In this document: piece after piece, positions 36,800-45,490 of the stretch | Position numbering within the stretch: position 1 is the stretch's first letter | Layout: every line of letters begins with the position of its first letter | From: Pseudonocardia autotrophica | GTDB lineage: Bacteria > Actinomycetota > Actinomycetes > Mycobacteriales > Pseudonocardiaceae | Direction: 5' to 3' | Length of the DNA: 64,000 nt | Assembly (NCBI RefSeq): GCF_000717175.1 | Contig: NZ_JNYD01000024.1 | Coordinates: 25,861-89,860 of the forward strand | Program-made: the position numbers and the translations under genes | The notes under the pieces: model-generated | Told to the model about the DNA's origin: nothing | What the model saw: only the letters and a program-made list of their open reading frames with translations | Databases searched by the model: none

Positions 36800-37621
36800 G
36801 TGCCATCACCTGGAGCGGCGCCCGCCCCGACCCTCCGCCCGCGGAGCGGACGGGTGGCGGCGCTCCTGTGCCTCCCCTTCTGCCTGCTGCTGGCCTGCGC
36901 CCAGCCGGGCGTGAACCAGCTGGCCGCGGATCCGGCCGAGCGCACCGCGACGACCTCCGCGGCGGCGCCACCCCCCACGGTGACCCCCTCGGCCGCGCTG
37001 GCCGCCCAGAGCACCCCCCTGCCGACCACACCGAGCCCCACCCCGACGACCTCGGCCCTCCCCACGGACGACGTCCAGGCCGGCCTGACGGCGCGGGAGG
37101 TGCCCACCGACGGGAGCGGGAACCTCGTCGTGGTGCCGGGCTCGACGCCTGCGCCGGGACCGGCCCCGGTCCGCACCCTGAGCGTCGCGGTCGAGGCCGG
37201 GCTCCCCGTCGAGCCCGGGGAGTTCGCGGGCTTCGTGATGACCACCCTGAACGACCCGCGCGGCTGGGGTGCCGGCGGCACCCTCTCCTTCGCGCGCACG
37301 GACGGCGAGGCGGCCATCCACCTGGTGCTCGCCACCCCGGGCACCACGAACCGGCTCTGCGCCCCGCTGGACACGGCGGGCGAGGTGTCCTGCCGCAACC
37401 AGGACCTGGTCGTGCTCAACTTCCGGCGCTGGGTGGAGGCGACCGCGGAGTACGCCGACAACCCGACGGGCTACCGGCAGTACCTGGTCAACCACGAGGT
37501 GGGGCACGCCCTGGGCCACGGGCACGTCACCTGCCCCGGGCCGGGGCTGCCCGCGCCCGTCATGCAGCAGCAGACCCTCGGCCTGCACGGCTGCACCCAG
37601 AACAGCTGGCCGAACCCGTGA
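36800..37621 (+). CDS. DUF3152 lipoprotein with metzincin-type zinc motif
   Basis: The product is 273 residues. A signal peptide ends in a lipobox-like L-L-A-C, then a Thr/Pro/Ala-rich linker of about 80 residues (cell-wall spanning). The C-terminal DUF3152 domain carries His232-Glu233-x2-His236-x2-Gly239-x2-His242, the metzincin HExxHxxGxxH signature, and four Cys that may pair. This suggests a secreted zinc protease acting at the cell surface, although the family is formally of unknown function. GTG start at 36800. Confidence 0.8.
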   Translation: MPSPGAAPAPTLRPRSGRVAALLCLPFCLLLACAQPGVNQLAADPAERTATTSAAAPPPTVTPSAALAAQSTPLPTTPSPTPTTSALPTDDVQAGLTAREVPTDGSGNLVVVPGSTPAPGPAPVRTLSVAVEAGLPVEPGEFAGFVMTTLNDPRGWGAGGTLSFARTDGEAAIHLVLATPGTTNRLCAPLDTAGEVSCRNQDLVVLNFRRWVEATAEYADNPTGYRQYLVNHEVGHALGHGHVTCPGPGLPAPVMQQQTLGLHGCTQNSWPNP

Positions 37622-37622
37622 C

Positions 37623-37656
37623 GGGCCGGCCGGGGTGCGCGTCCCCCGGCCGGCCC
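37623..37656. terminator. Bidirectional terminator hairpin
   Basis: GGGCCGGCCGGGG and CCCCGGCCGGCCC form a 13-bp stem with an eight-base loop, directly after the DUF3152 stop and before the convergent binding-protein stop. Lack of a U tract is usual in high-GC actinobacteria. Confidence 0.75.
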
Positions 37657-37686
37657 CTCACGCTCCCGCGGTCACGACAGGTGCCG

Positions 37687-39024
37687 TCAGGCCCCCGGGT
37701 TCGTCGGGATCCCGTTCGGCGGGACGGGCGTCTCCCCGGCGGTCTCGTCCTGGATCGGGGCGTCGCCGTTGCTCGTCGTGCGCACCGGCGTGAGTGCCTT
37801 CGTGGTCTGGCCGGTGACCTGCACGACCTTCACCCCGGACATCCCGCTGTGCTTGTCCGCGGTGAACCGGTAGGGCGCGGCCCACGGGCCCTGGAACTGC
37901 GTGCCGCCCTTCTCGATCGCCTCGACCAGCCCCTGGCGGGTCGGGTTCGGCCCGGCAGCGAGCATCGCCTGGACGAACGCGTAGCCCTGCGACATGCCGA
38001 AGATCCGGAAGTTCGACAGGGCGCCGCCGTCGCCGTGCGCCTTCCAGATCGCGTCGAACTGCGCGGTCCACGGGTCCGCAGGGTTGTCCGCCCGCGGCAG
38101 GTACTCGTCCGTGATGATCCCGTTGAGCAGCGCGTTGTCGGTGACCTGGCCCTGCGAGAACCGGCCCAGCAGCGATCCGACGAGCACGGGGTCGGCGCCG
38201 ATGTTGCTGTACACCCACTGCGGCTTGTAGTTCAGCTTCTGGCCCTGCAGCTGGGTCAGCGCGGTGTAGGAGGGCACGTTGAACCCGATCACGAGGTCGG
38301 CGTTCGCGGCCTGCAGCGCCGACATCTGCGGCCCGATGTCGGTGTTGCCCGGGGTGTAGCGCTCCACCGCCACGATCTGCTTGTCGAGGTACCGGCGGAT
38401 GCCCCGCTCGGCGTCCGTGCCGACGTCGTCGTTCTGCAGGAAGAGGCCGACCCGCGCCTGCGGGAAGGTCTTGGCGACGTGGTCGGCGAGGATCTTGGCC
38501 TCGACCTCGTAGTCCGGCTGCCAGCCGAAGGTCATGGGGTGCTTCTGCGGCTGGTCCCACAGCAGCGAGCCGGAGGAGACGAAGAGGTCGGGCACGCCCT
38601 CGGTGTTGAGGAAGTCCACCACGGCGCCGTGGGTCGGGGTGCCGAGGCCGCCGAGGATCGCGAAGACCTGGTCCTGCAGCACCAGCTCGTTGACGACCTG
38701 GCTGGTCTGGGTGGGGTTGTAGGCGTCGTCGCGGAAGACGTAGTCGATCTTCCGGCCGTTGACGCCGCCGTGCGCGTTGACCCAGTCGAAGTAGGCCTTG
38801 GTGCCGGTCGGGATCTCGCTGTAGCCCGGCGCGGCGACCCCGGTGAGCGGGAAGTGCGAGCCCACCTTGATCGAGTCGGCGGTGATGCCGACGGTCGAGC
38901 CCTCGCTCTGTCCGCCGCCGCCCGAGCCGGAGTCGGGCCGCCCGCCCGCCCCGCACCCCGCGAGCGCCAGGACGGCGCCGAGGGCGAGGGCCACCAGCGC
39001 CCGCACCCGCCTTGACCTGCGCAT
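37687..39024 (-). CDS. Branched-chain amino acid-type ABC transporter substrate-binding lipoprotein (LivK family)
   Basis: The product is 445 residues with a twin-Arg-containing signal peptide and lipobox L-A-G-C (Cys near residue 24). The mature part is a LivK/type I binding fold: VGITADSIKVGSHFPLTGVAAPG, FAILGGLGTPTHGAVVDFLN, PQARVGLFLQNDDVGTDAERGI and GYAFVQAMLAAGPNPTRQGLVEAI. Ligands of this family include amino acids, amides, and aromatic or short-chain acids. GGGAGG precedes the ATG, which shares one base with the stop of the permease gene (TGATG). It is the last gene of the operon. Confidence 0.92.
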   Translation of the reverse strand: MRRSRRVRALVALALGAVLALAGCGAGGRPDSGSGGGGQSEGSTVGITADSIKVGSHFPLTGVAAPGYSEIPTGTKAYFDWVNAHGGVNGRKIDYVFRDDAYNPTQTSQVVNELVLQDQVFAILGGLGTPTHGAVVDFLNTEGVPDLFVSSGSLLWDQPQKHPMTFGWQPDYEVEAKILADHVAKTFPQARVGLFLQNDDVGTDAERGIRRYLDKQIVAVERYTPGNTDIGPQMSALQAANADLVIGFNVPSYTALTQLQGQKLNYKPQWVYSNIGADPVLVGSLLGRFSQGQVTDNALLNGIITDEYLPRADNPADPWTAQFDAIWKAHGDGGALSNFRIFGMSQGYAFVQAMLAAGPNPTRQGLVEAIEKGGTQFQGPWAAPYRFTADKHSGMSGVKVVQVTGQTTKALTPVRTTSNGDAPIQDETAGETPVPPNGIPTNPGA

Positions 39025-40163
39025 CAGGACCTCCCTGTCCTCTCCTCCGGCGCCTCGGCCGGAGCGGTCGTGCGTGCGTGCCACCGGGCGCGCACGGTCC
39101 CCACCACGCCGCCGGGCGCGAGCAGGATGACGAGGATGAGCACCGCGCCGTAGACGAAGGGCGCCAGCTGCGCGGACTGCACGTCGCTGAGCCCGGCCGA
39201 GGCGCCGAGGTTGGTCACCGCGGGCGGCAGGAACACCAGCAGCGCGCTGCCCAGCACGGCGCCGAACAGGCTGCCGAGCCCGCCGAGGACCACCGCCGTG
39301 AGGAGCGAGATCGACAGCACGATGGTGAAGCCGGTCGGCGCGGCGAGGCGGACCACGACGCCGAGCACGCCGCCCGCGAGCCCCGCGCACGCGGCGCTCA
39401 CCGTGAACGCCAGCACCCGCACCGGGCTGAGCCGGATGCCGGCCAGCTCGGCCGCGACCTCGTCGTCGCGCACCGCGCGCCAGATCCGGCCGATCCGGCT
39501 CGCGGCCAGGTTGGCCAGGAGCAGGAACGCCACGATCGCGACGGTCCAGCCCACGTAGGCGAGGTACTTGGCGCTGCTGGTCTCGTTGGCGGACAGGAAG
39601 TAGACGGCGTCGGCGAACCACTCCGGGGCGCGCGGCGACGGGACCGCCAGGCCCTGCTCGCCGCCGAGCGCCTCGTCGAAGTGGATCGCCAGGCCGGGCA
39701 CCGCCACCGCGAACGCCAGGGTGGCGCCGGCCAGGTAGGGGCCCTTGAGCCGGGACGCGGCCGCCCCGACGATCACGCCGACCACCGCCGTGACGCCCGC
39801 GGCGATCACCAGCACCACCAGCAGCGGGATCCCGGCCGGCAGCAGCAGGCCGGCCGTGTAGGCCCCGACGGCCATCAGAGCGCCGTGCCCGAGCGAGATC
39901 TGTCCGTTGAGCCCGGTCAGGACGGTCAGTCCCGCGGCGGCGATCGCGTAGTACGACATGGTCGCGAACTGGGAGTTGCGGAACGGGCCGGTGAGCTCCA
40001 GCAGGAGCACGACGACGACCAGTGCGACGAGGGCGAGCAGGGCGTGCCGGGCGAAGGTGGCCCGGGGCCGCAGGCGGGCGGCGAGCCCCGCCCAGCGGCC
40101 CGGCTCGCGGCCCGACCGCGGTGCCGAGCCGGCCTTCTCCGTCGGCCGCACCGGGGTGGCCAT
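39024..40163 (-). CDS. Branched-chain amino acid-type ABC permease (LivM family)
   Basis: The product is 379 residues with about ten helices and the LivM signature LTVLTGLNGQISLGHGALMAVGAY and GRIWRAVRDDEVAAELAGI (ATPase contact loop). It pairs with the LivH-type subunit as the membrane channel. Start and stop both overlap their neighbours by one base (TGATG on each side), so the operon is tightly coupled. The family was confirmed by order only; the substrate is unknown. Confidence 0.92.
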   Translation of the reverse strand: MATPVRPTEKAGSAPRSGREPGRWAGLAARLRPRATFARHALLALVALVVVVLLLELTGPFRNSQFATMSYYAIAAAGLTVLTGLNGQISLGHGALMAVGAYTAGLLLPAGIPLLVVLVIAAGVTAVVGVIVGAAASRLKGPYLAGATLAFAVAVPGLAIHFDEALGGEQGLAVPSPRAPEWFADAVYFLSANETSSAKYLAYVGWTVAIVAFLLLANLAASRIGRIWRAVRDDEVAAELAGIRLSPVRVLAFTVSAACAGLAGGVLGVVVRLAAPTGFTIVLSISLLTAVVLGGLGSLFGAVLGSALLVFLPPAVTNLGASAGLSDVQSAQLAPFVYGAVLILVILLAPGGVVGTVRARWHARTTAPAEAPEERTGRS

Positions 40164-41041
40164 CAGACCCTCCGCGCCGCGGTGCGGGCGAACAGGCCCT
40201 GCGGCCGGACCAGCAGCACCGCCACCAGCACGGCCAGCGCGGCCAGCGGCACGAGGTCGGCGCCCACGTAGCCCGTGACCAGCGCGAGGATCACGCCCAT
40301 CGCCAGCCCGCCGACGACGGCGCCGCCGGGGGAGTCGAGCCCGCCCAGCACGGCGGCCACGAACCCGTTGACGATCACGGTGTCCATGTACGCCGGCCAC
40401 ACCAGGCTGCCGCTCGCGATCAGCACGCCCGCCAGCGAGCCGACCAGCGCGGCCAGCGCCCAGCCGAGGGTGAGCATCCGCCCGACCGGCACGCCGAGCA
40501 GCCGGGCGACCTCGCCGTCGAACGCCGAGGCGCGCATCCGCAGGCCGACGTCGGTGAAGCGGAACAGCGCGACCAGGCCCAGCAGCACCACGGCGACCGC
40601 GCCGATCGTGATCAGCATGCTCGGGGTGAGCGCGACCGTCACGCCGCCGACCGAGAAGCCCTCGAGCCCGGCCGGGGCGGGGAAGGACCGGAACTGGGCG
40701 CCGAAGAGGATCGACGCGAGCGCCTGCAGCGCCACGAACAGGCCGAGGGTCACGATCACCGCGCCCAGCTCGTTGTGCGGCCCGACCCGGCGCACCACCA
40801 CGCGCTCGACGCCGGCGCCCAGTACCAGGCCGCAGGCGAGGGCCACGAGCAGCCCGACCCACCAGCTCCCGGTCGACTCGACGACCAGCAGCGCGAGGTA
40901 GGTGGTGAAGGCGGCCATCGCGCCCTGGGCGAAGTTCACCACCCGGGTCGCCCGCCAGATCAGCACCAGGGCCAGCGCGAACGCGGCGTACACCGCGCCC
41001 TGGCCCAGGCCGGTGAGCAGGGTGTTCACGAACTGCAGCAC
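40163..41041 (-). CDS. Branched-chain amino acid-type ABC permease (LivH family)
   Basis: The product is 292 residues with eight or so helices. GLGQGAVYAAFALALVLIWRATRVVNFAQGAMAAF is the LivH opening, and DVGLRMRASAFDGEVARLLGVPVGRM is the ATPase contact loop. It forms the channel with the LivM subunit. The GTG at 41041 has GGGAGGAG upstream. It follows the livF-type gene by about 34 bases. Confidence 0.92.
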   Translation of the reverse strand: MLQFVNTLLTGLGQGAVYAAFALALVLIWRATRVVNFAQGAMAAFTTYLALLVVESTGSWWVGLLVALACGLVLGAGVERVVVRRVGPHNELGAVIVTLGLFVALQALASILFGAQFRSFPAPAGLEGFSVGGVTVALTPSMLITIGAVAVVLLGLVALFRFTDVGLRMRASAFDGEVARLLGVPVGRMLTLGWALAALVGSLAGVLIASGSLVWPAYMDTVIVNGFVAAVLGGLDSPGGAVVGGLAMGVILALVTGYVGADLVPLAALAVLVAVLLVRPQGLFARTAARRV

Positions 41042-41075
41042 GGGTCTCCTCCCGTCGTGCGGGTCGGCGGCGTGG

Positions 41076-41807
41076 TCAGAAGCCCAGGTAGGCGTGCCGG
41101 AGGGCGTCGTCGGCGGCGAGCTCGGCGGCCGGGGCGCTCGCCACCACCCGGCCGAGGTTCAGCACCACCCCGACGTCGGCCACCGACAGGGCGCTGCGGG
41201 CGTTCTGCTCGACGAGCAGCACCGCGAGCCGGGACCCCTCGACCCGCTCGCGGAGCAGTTCGAAGATCTGGGAGACGACCCGCGGGGCGAGGCCCAGCGA
41301 GGGCTCGTCGAGCAGCAGGACGTCGGGGCCGCAGGCCAGGGCGCGGCCGATCACCAGCATCTGGCGTTCGCCGCCGGAGAGGGTGTGGGCGTCCCGGCGG
41401 CGGCGCTCGGCCAGCGGCGGGAACATCGTGTAGACGTCGTCGATCGCGGTGTCGGCGCGCCCGCGGGCCTTGCCCAGCAGCGCGCCGAGCCGCAGGTTCT
41501 CCTCCACGGTGAGCTCGGTGATCACGCCGCGGCCCTCGGGGACGTGCGCGATCCCGGCGCGGGCGATCTTCTCCGGCGCCGCCCCGGTGAGGTCGACGTC
41601 GCCGGCGTGCACGCTCCCGGACCGGGCGGGGACCAGGCCGGAGACCGTGCGCAGCAACGTGGTCTTGCCCGCGCCGTTCGCCCCGAGCACGGCGGTGATG
41701 TGGCCCGGCTCGGCGGCGACGTCGACGCCGTCGAGCGCGGTGACGGGGCCGTACCCGGCGGTCAGTCCGGTGACCCGCAGGGCGGCGGTGGTGGCCGGCG
41801 CGCTCAC
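41076..41807 (-). CDS. Branched-chain amino acid-type ABC ATPase (LivF family)
   Basis: The product is 243 residues: Walker A GANGAGKTT, Q-loop in AHVPEGRGVITELTVEENL (typical LivF), signature LSGGERQ and Walker B VLLLDEPSLGLAP. It is one half of the ATPase heterodimer. The GTG start overlaps the stop of the LivG-type gene (GTGA). Confidence 0.93.
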   Translation of the reverse strand: MSAPATTAALRVTGLTAGYGPVTALDGVDVAAEPGHITAVLGANGAGKTTLLRTVSGLVPARSGSVHAGDVDLTGAAPEKIARAGIAHVPEGRGVITELTVEENLRLGALLGKARGRADTAIDDVYTMFPPLAERRRRDAHTLSGGERQMLVIGRALACGPDVLLLDEPSLGLAPRVVSQIFELLRERVEGSRLAVLLVEQNARSALSVADVGVVLNLGRVVASAPAAELAADDALRHAYLGF

Positions 41808-42634
41808 CGGTGGGCCTCCTCGCCGAGGTAGGCCGCGACGACGGCGGGATCGTCGCGGACGTCGTCGGGCGGGCCCTCCGCGACCACCTTCCCGAAGTCC
41901 AGCACCGTGATCCGGTCGCAGACGCTCATCACCAGGTCCATGTGGTGCTCCACCAGCACCACGGCCATCCGGTCCGCCAGGCCGCGCAACAGGTCGCCCA
42001 GCTCGTCCATCTCGTCGCCACCCAGCCCGCTCGCCGGCTCGTCGAGCAGCAGCAGCTCGGGCTCGGCGACCAGCGCCCGGGCCAGCGCGACCCGCTTCTG
42101 GACGGGGTACGGCAGGCTGCCGGGCAGCTGGTCGGCGTGGTGCGCCGCGCCCAGCTCGCCGAGCGCGGCGAGGGCCCGCTCGCGCAGCGCCCGTTCGTCG
42201 CGGTCCGAGCGGCGCAGGGCCAGCAGGCCGGAGAGGAACCCGGCGCGGCGGTGCCGGTCGGCCCCGACCATGACGTTCTCGGCCACGGTGAGCCCGCGGA
42301 AGAGCCCGACGCCCTGCAGCGTGCGCGCGATCCCCATGCCGGCCAGCTGGTGCGGGCGCAGCCGGCGGACCGCGGCGCCGTGCCAGCGCAGGGTGCCGGA
42401 GTCCGGCCGCACGAAGCCGCAGCAGACGTTGAACAGGGTGGTCTTGCCCGCGCCGTTGGGGCCGATCACGCCGTGCACACCGCGGGGTGGCACGGCGAGC
42501 GAGACCTGGTCCAGGGCGACCAGTCCGCCGAACCGCACCGAGACGTCGTCGACGGCGAAGAGGACGTCGTCGCCGCCGCTCCCCGCGACGGGGGAACCGG
42601 GACCGGGGGCGGGATCGGCGGGCGGTGCGGTCAC
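41804..42634 (-). CDS. Branched-chain amino acid-type ABC ATPase (LivG family)
   Basis: The product is 276 residues: Walker A GPNGAGKTT, TLQGVGLFRGLTVAENVMVG, Walker B LLLLDEPASGLGGDEMDEL and the H-loop VEHHMDLVMSVCDRITVLDFG. The ABC signature is degenerate, SLPYPVQKRVALARAL in place of LSYGQQ. The GTG at 42634 has GGGAGG eight bases upstream; an ATG at 42679 would add 15 residues. It is the first gene of the five-gene operon and lies opposite the PucR-type regulator. Confidence 0.92.
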   Translation of the reverse strand: MTAPPADPAPGPGSPVAGSGGDDVLFAVDDVSVRFGGLVALDQVSLAVPPRGVHGVIGPNGAGKTTLFNVCCGFVRPDSGTLRWHGAAVRRLRPHQLAGMGIARTLQGVGLFRGLTVAENVMVGADRHRRAGFLSGLLALRRSDRDERALRERALAALGELGAAHHADQLPGSLPYPVQKRVALARALVAEPELLLLDEPASGLGGDEMDELGDLLRGLADRMAVVLVEHHMDLVMSVCDRITVLDFGKVVAEGPPDDVRDDPAVVAAYLGEEAHR

Positions 42635-42772
42635 GGGCGGGCCTCCCGGGCTGCGACGGCGGTGTCGGGCGGGGTGCATGGCGGGACGGGCACCCGGTTA
42701 CCCGAAGTGAGGGGGATCACTCGGACGGGGCTCCAGATTGGGCGCCGCGACCAGCGAAGGCCATGGGCGCGG

Positions 42773-42802
42773 CGCCCAGGATCCGTGTCCGGATCCTGGG
42801 CG
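42773..42802. promoter_or_regulatory. Perfect 13-bp inverted repeat between the liv-type operon and its divergent regulator
   Basis: CGCCCAGGATCCG and CGGATCCTGGGCG flank a four-base centre (TGTC). A second, overlapping inverted repeat pairs GGCGCCGCG (42741-42749) with CGCGGCGCC (42768-42776). The two structures share bases and could be alternatives. The site lies about 50 bases before the regulator start. It may be an operator for the PucR-type protein or an RNA hairpin. Confidence 0.6.
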
Positions 42803-42853
42803 GAACGCCCGAATGGGTGGACGACCCGTTGTGACCTGTTGCACAGTGGCCGG

Positions 42854-44194
42854 GTGCGTCCCGTCGACGAGGAGCGGCGCGCCCCGGGCCGCCGCGCCGA
42901 CGACCCCGGGGCACACCGGCACGGGACCGAACGCCACCGGACCGCCCGGGACCTCGACGAGGCCGCCGACGAGGCGTTGCGCGTGCTGGGCGCCGCCCTG
43001 TTCGACGAGCTCGACGCCCTCGCCGACCGGCTGGCCCTGAGCGTCCTGCGGCACGAGCGCTGCTACCTGGAGCTCGACCTGGTCGACGAGCTGCGCCAGG
43101 CCTGCCGGGTGAACCTGTTGCGCGGCATCGAGGTGCTGGCCGACGCGGTGCCCGACGGCGTCGACCCCGGCGACACCACGCGGGAGACCGGGCGGCAGCG
43201 GGCGCGGCAGGGCGTCCCGCTCGAGGCCGTGCTGCACGCCTACCGGCTCGGCTGCCGCATCCTCTGGGATGCGCTGCGCACGGCCTCGCGGACCCGGTTC
43301 GACGGCGCCTACGACGCCGGCCTGCTCGACGCGGCCGGGTTCGTGCTGCGCACCAACGACGGCAGCTCCGCGCTGCTCGTCGACGCGTACCGCCACGAGG
43401 AGCACCGGATGCGCGGCCGGGACCTCGGCCGCCGGCGCGCCACGCTCGACGCGCTGCTGGCCGGGCGGGGCCGCGATCCCGGGTTCGCGCGCGACGCCGC
43501 GGCGATCCTCGGGCTGCCGTCCGGCGGACCGGTCCTGTGCGTGGTCGGCGGGATCGACCGGGCCGGCTGCGACCCCCTGCGGGACCCGCACGAGACCCTG
43601 GCCGCGCACCGGATCGCCTCGTTCTGGATGCTCCGGGAGGACGAGCTGGTGGGGCTGGTCGCGCCGTCGGCGCGGCGGGCGGGGGAGGTGCCGCGGATCC
43701 TGGAGGCGCAGGTCGCCGGCCGGGTGGGGCTGTCCGCGGCCGTCGCGGACCTCGGCGCGGCCGACGCGGCCTACCGGATGGCCCGGACCGCGCTGCGCAC
43801 GCTGGCCGGGCCGGGCCTGGCGGTGCTCGACGACCGGCTGCCCGAAGCGCTGCTCGCCGACAGCCCCGAACTGCTGCCGCGGGTCCTCGACGCCGGGCTC
43901 GGCGGACTGCCGGCGCTGCCCGAGGCCGACCGCGCGGTCCTGCTGGAGACGCTGGAGGCGCTGCTCGCGCACGGCGGCTCGCCCACGCACGCGGCGCAGG
44001 CGCTGTTCTGCCACCGCAACACCGTGATCTACCGGATGCGCAGGATCGAGGCCGTGACGGGGCGGCGGATCTCCGAGCCGCGCGACCGGCTGCTGCTCAG
44101 CCTGGGGGTGATGGCGGCCCGGACCGCCGGTGCCGCCGCCCCGGACGCGCCCGCCCCCGGCGCCGACCAGGACGGGGACACCCGCGGGAGGTGA
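42854..44194 (+). CDS. PucR/CdaR-type transcriptional regulator
   Basis: The product is 446 residues. A hydrophilic N-terminus and a helical RsbR-like or sensing region (residues about 35-170) are followed by a GGDEF-like middle region (GLSAAVADLGAADAAYRMARTAL) and a C-terminal HTH_30 domain: THAAQALFCHRNTVIYRMRRIEAVTGR. Such proteins sense small molecules and control amino acid, purine or sugar-acid genes. It is divergent from the liv-type operon, which it probably controls. GTG start at 42854. Confidence 0.85.
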   Translation: MRPVDEERRAPGRRADDPGAHRHGTERHRTARDLDEAADEALRVLGAALFDELDALADRLALSVLRHERCYLELDLVDELRQACRVNLLRGIEVLADAVPDGVDPGDTTRETGRQRARQGVPLEAVLHAYRLGCRILWDALRTASRTRFDGAYDAGLLDAAGFVLRTNDGSSALLVDAYRHEEHRMRGRDLGRRRATLDALLAGRGRDPGFARDAAAILGLPSGGPVLCVVGGIDRAGCDPLRDPHETLAAHRIASFWMLREDELVGLVAPSARRAGEVPRILEAQVAGRVGLSAAVADLGAADAAYRMARTALRTLAGPGLAVLDDRLPEALLADSPELLPRVLDAGLGGLPALPEADRAVLLETLEALLAHGGSPTHAAQALFCHRNTVIYRMRRIEAVTGRRISEPRDRLLLSLGVMAARTAGAAAPDAPAPGADQDGDTRGR

Positions 44195-44258
44195 GGCGTT
44201 CACCCGGGCGCCGCCCGCCGTCCGCCCACCGCTCACCCGGGCGCGATGGAGTGCTCCG

Positions 44259-45011
44259 ATGCGGTTGGCGGTCCTCGACCTGGTGGGCACCACGATCGTC
44301 GACGGCGGCCTGGTCCTCGACGCGGTCCGGCGCGGCCTCGTGTCGGTCGGCGTGCCGGTCGTCGGCCCGCGGTTCCCGGCCCTGCAGCGGCAGGCCCGAG
44401 CGACCACCGACCGCCCGGTCCTGCGGGTCTTCGCCGACCTGCTCGACGGCGACCTGCGGCGGGCGCGGCTCGCGGCCGACGCCTACGAGGCCCACCTGCG
44501 GGACGCGGCGGCGCAGGGCCGGGTGCGGGAGGTGCCGGGGGCGGGGGCGGCGATCGCCGCACTGCGCGAGGCCGGCACCACGGTGGCGCTGGCGGGCGGG
44601 GTCCGTGCCGAGACGCGGGACGTGCTGGTCGCCCGCGCGGGCCTGGCCGCCGACCTGCTGTTCGCGCCGGCGGACGTCGGCGGGCGCGGGTGGCCCGAGC
44701 CGGACCTGGTGCTGGCCGCCGCGAAGGCGGCCGACGCCGAGCCCGCGGACTGCGTGGTCGTGGCGGACTCGACCGCCGGGATGACCGCCGCGGCGCGGGC
44801 GGGCGCCGGGCTGGCGCTGGGGGTGCAGAGCGGGGCGCACACGCCCGCGCGGCTGCGGGCGGCCGGAGCCCACGACGTCCTCGGGTCGGTCGTGGAGCTC
44901 CCGGCGCGGCTCGGCCTACCCCAGCCGCCGGCGGCCCGGCGGCGGGGTGCGGGGCCGGACGGTCAGCTGGTCTCCTCGGACTCGCTGACCGCGGGCGGGG
45001 TGATCCCGTAG
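44259..45011 (+). CDS. Phosphonatase-like HAD hydrolase
   Basis: The product is 250 residues. HAD motif I reads LDLVGTTIVDGG: nucleophile Asp7 is present, but the second Asp is Val9. Phosphonatases also lack it (D-x-A), so a phosphonatase-like hydrolase fits. ALAGGVRAETRDVLVARAG supplies the motif II region, and VVVADSTAGMTAAARAGAG motif IV with one Asp. GGAGTG precedes the ATG. The last 49 bases overlap the convergent flavin reductase gene, and the C-terminal 30 or so residues look disordered. Activity is uncertain. Confidence 0.75.
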   Translation: MRLAVLDLVGTTIVDGGLVLDAVRRGLVSVGVPVVGPRFPALQRQARATTDRPVLRVFADLLDGDLRRARLAADAYEAHLRDAAAQGRVREVPGAGAAIAALREAGTTVALAGGVRAETRDVLVARAGLAADLLFAPADVGGRGWPEPDLVLAAAKAADAEPADCVVVADSTAGMTAAARAGAGLALGVQSGAHTPARLRAAGAHDVLGSVVELPARLGLPQPPAARRRGAGPDGQLVSSDSLTAGGVIP

Positions 45012-45490
45012 CCGCCGCGGTAGAACAGCAGGGGCAGCCGGGAGGCATCGGCGCCAAGGTCCGAGACCCGGCCGAGGACGACGGTGTGGTCGCCGCCGTC
45101 GTACTCGTTCCAGAGGGTGCAGTCGATCCAGGCGCTCACGCCCTCGAGCACCGGGGAGCCGGAGGGAGCGGAGTTCCAGGAGACGCCGGCGAACTTGTCC
45201 GTGCCGGAGCGCGCGAACCCGTTGCTGTACTCCTGGTGGTCCTCGGCGAGCACGTTCACGCAGAACGACCCCACCTCGCGGATCCGCGGCCAGGTGGAGG
45301 ACGTGCGCGCGGGGGAGAAGGAGATCAGCGGCGGGTCCAGCGACAACGAGGCGAACGACTGGCAGGTGAAGCCCAGCGGCCCGTCCGGTCCCTGCGCGGT
45401 GATCACGACGACGCCCGACACGAAGTGCCCCAGGACGTCGCGCATCGCCTCGGGGGTCACCGGCTGGGGAGTCTCCGTCGTACTCGGCAT
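44963..45490 (-). CDS. Flavin reductase family protein (HsaB-like)
   Basis: The product is 175 residues, FMN-reductase fold: MRDVLGHFVSGVVVITAQG, PLGFTCQSFASLSLDPPLISFSPARTSSTWPRIREVGSFCVNVLAE and DHTVVLGRVSDLGA. It supplies reduced flavin to a partner monooxygenase, as HsaB does in steroid breakdown. No partner oxygenase is adjacent; the LLM oxidoreductase at 35406 or another remote protein could be it. The ATG at 45490 is well placed for the family start. Confidence 0.88.
   Translation of the reverse strand: MPSTTETPQPVTPEAMRDVLGHFVSGVVVITAQGPDGPLGFTCQSFASLSLDPPLISFSPARTSSTWPRIREVGSFCVNVLAEDHQEYSNGFARSGTDKFAGVSWNSAPSGSPVLEGVSAWIDCTLWNEYDGGDHTVVLGRVSDLGADASRLPLLFYRGGYGITPPAVSESEETS

Noticed and set aside
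42741..42802. Inverted repeats as IS ends or a CRISPR-like unit
   Set aside because: There is no transposase next to them and no repeat-spacer periodicity; they fit an operator or attenuator better.
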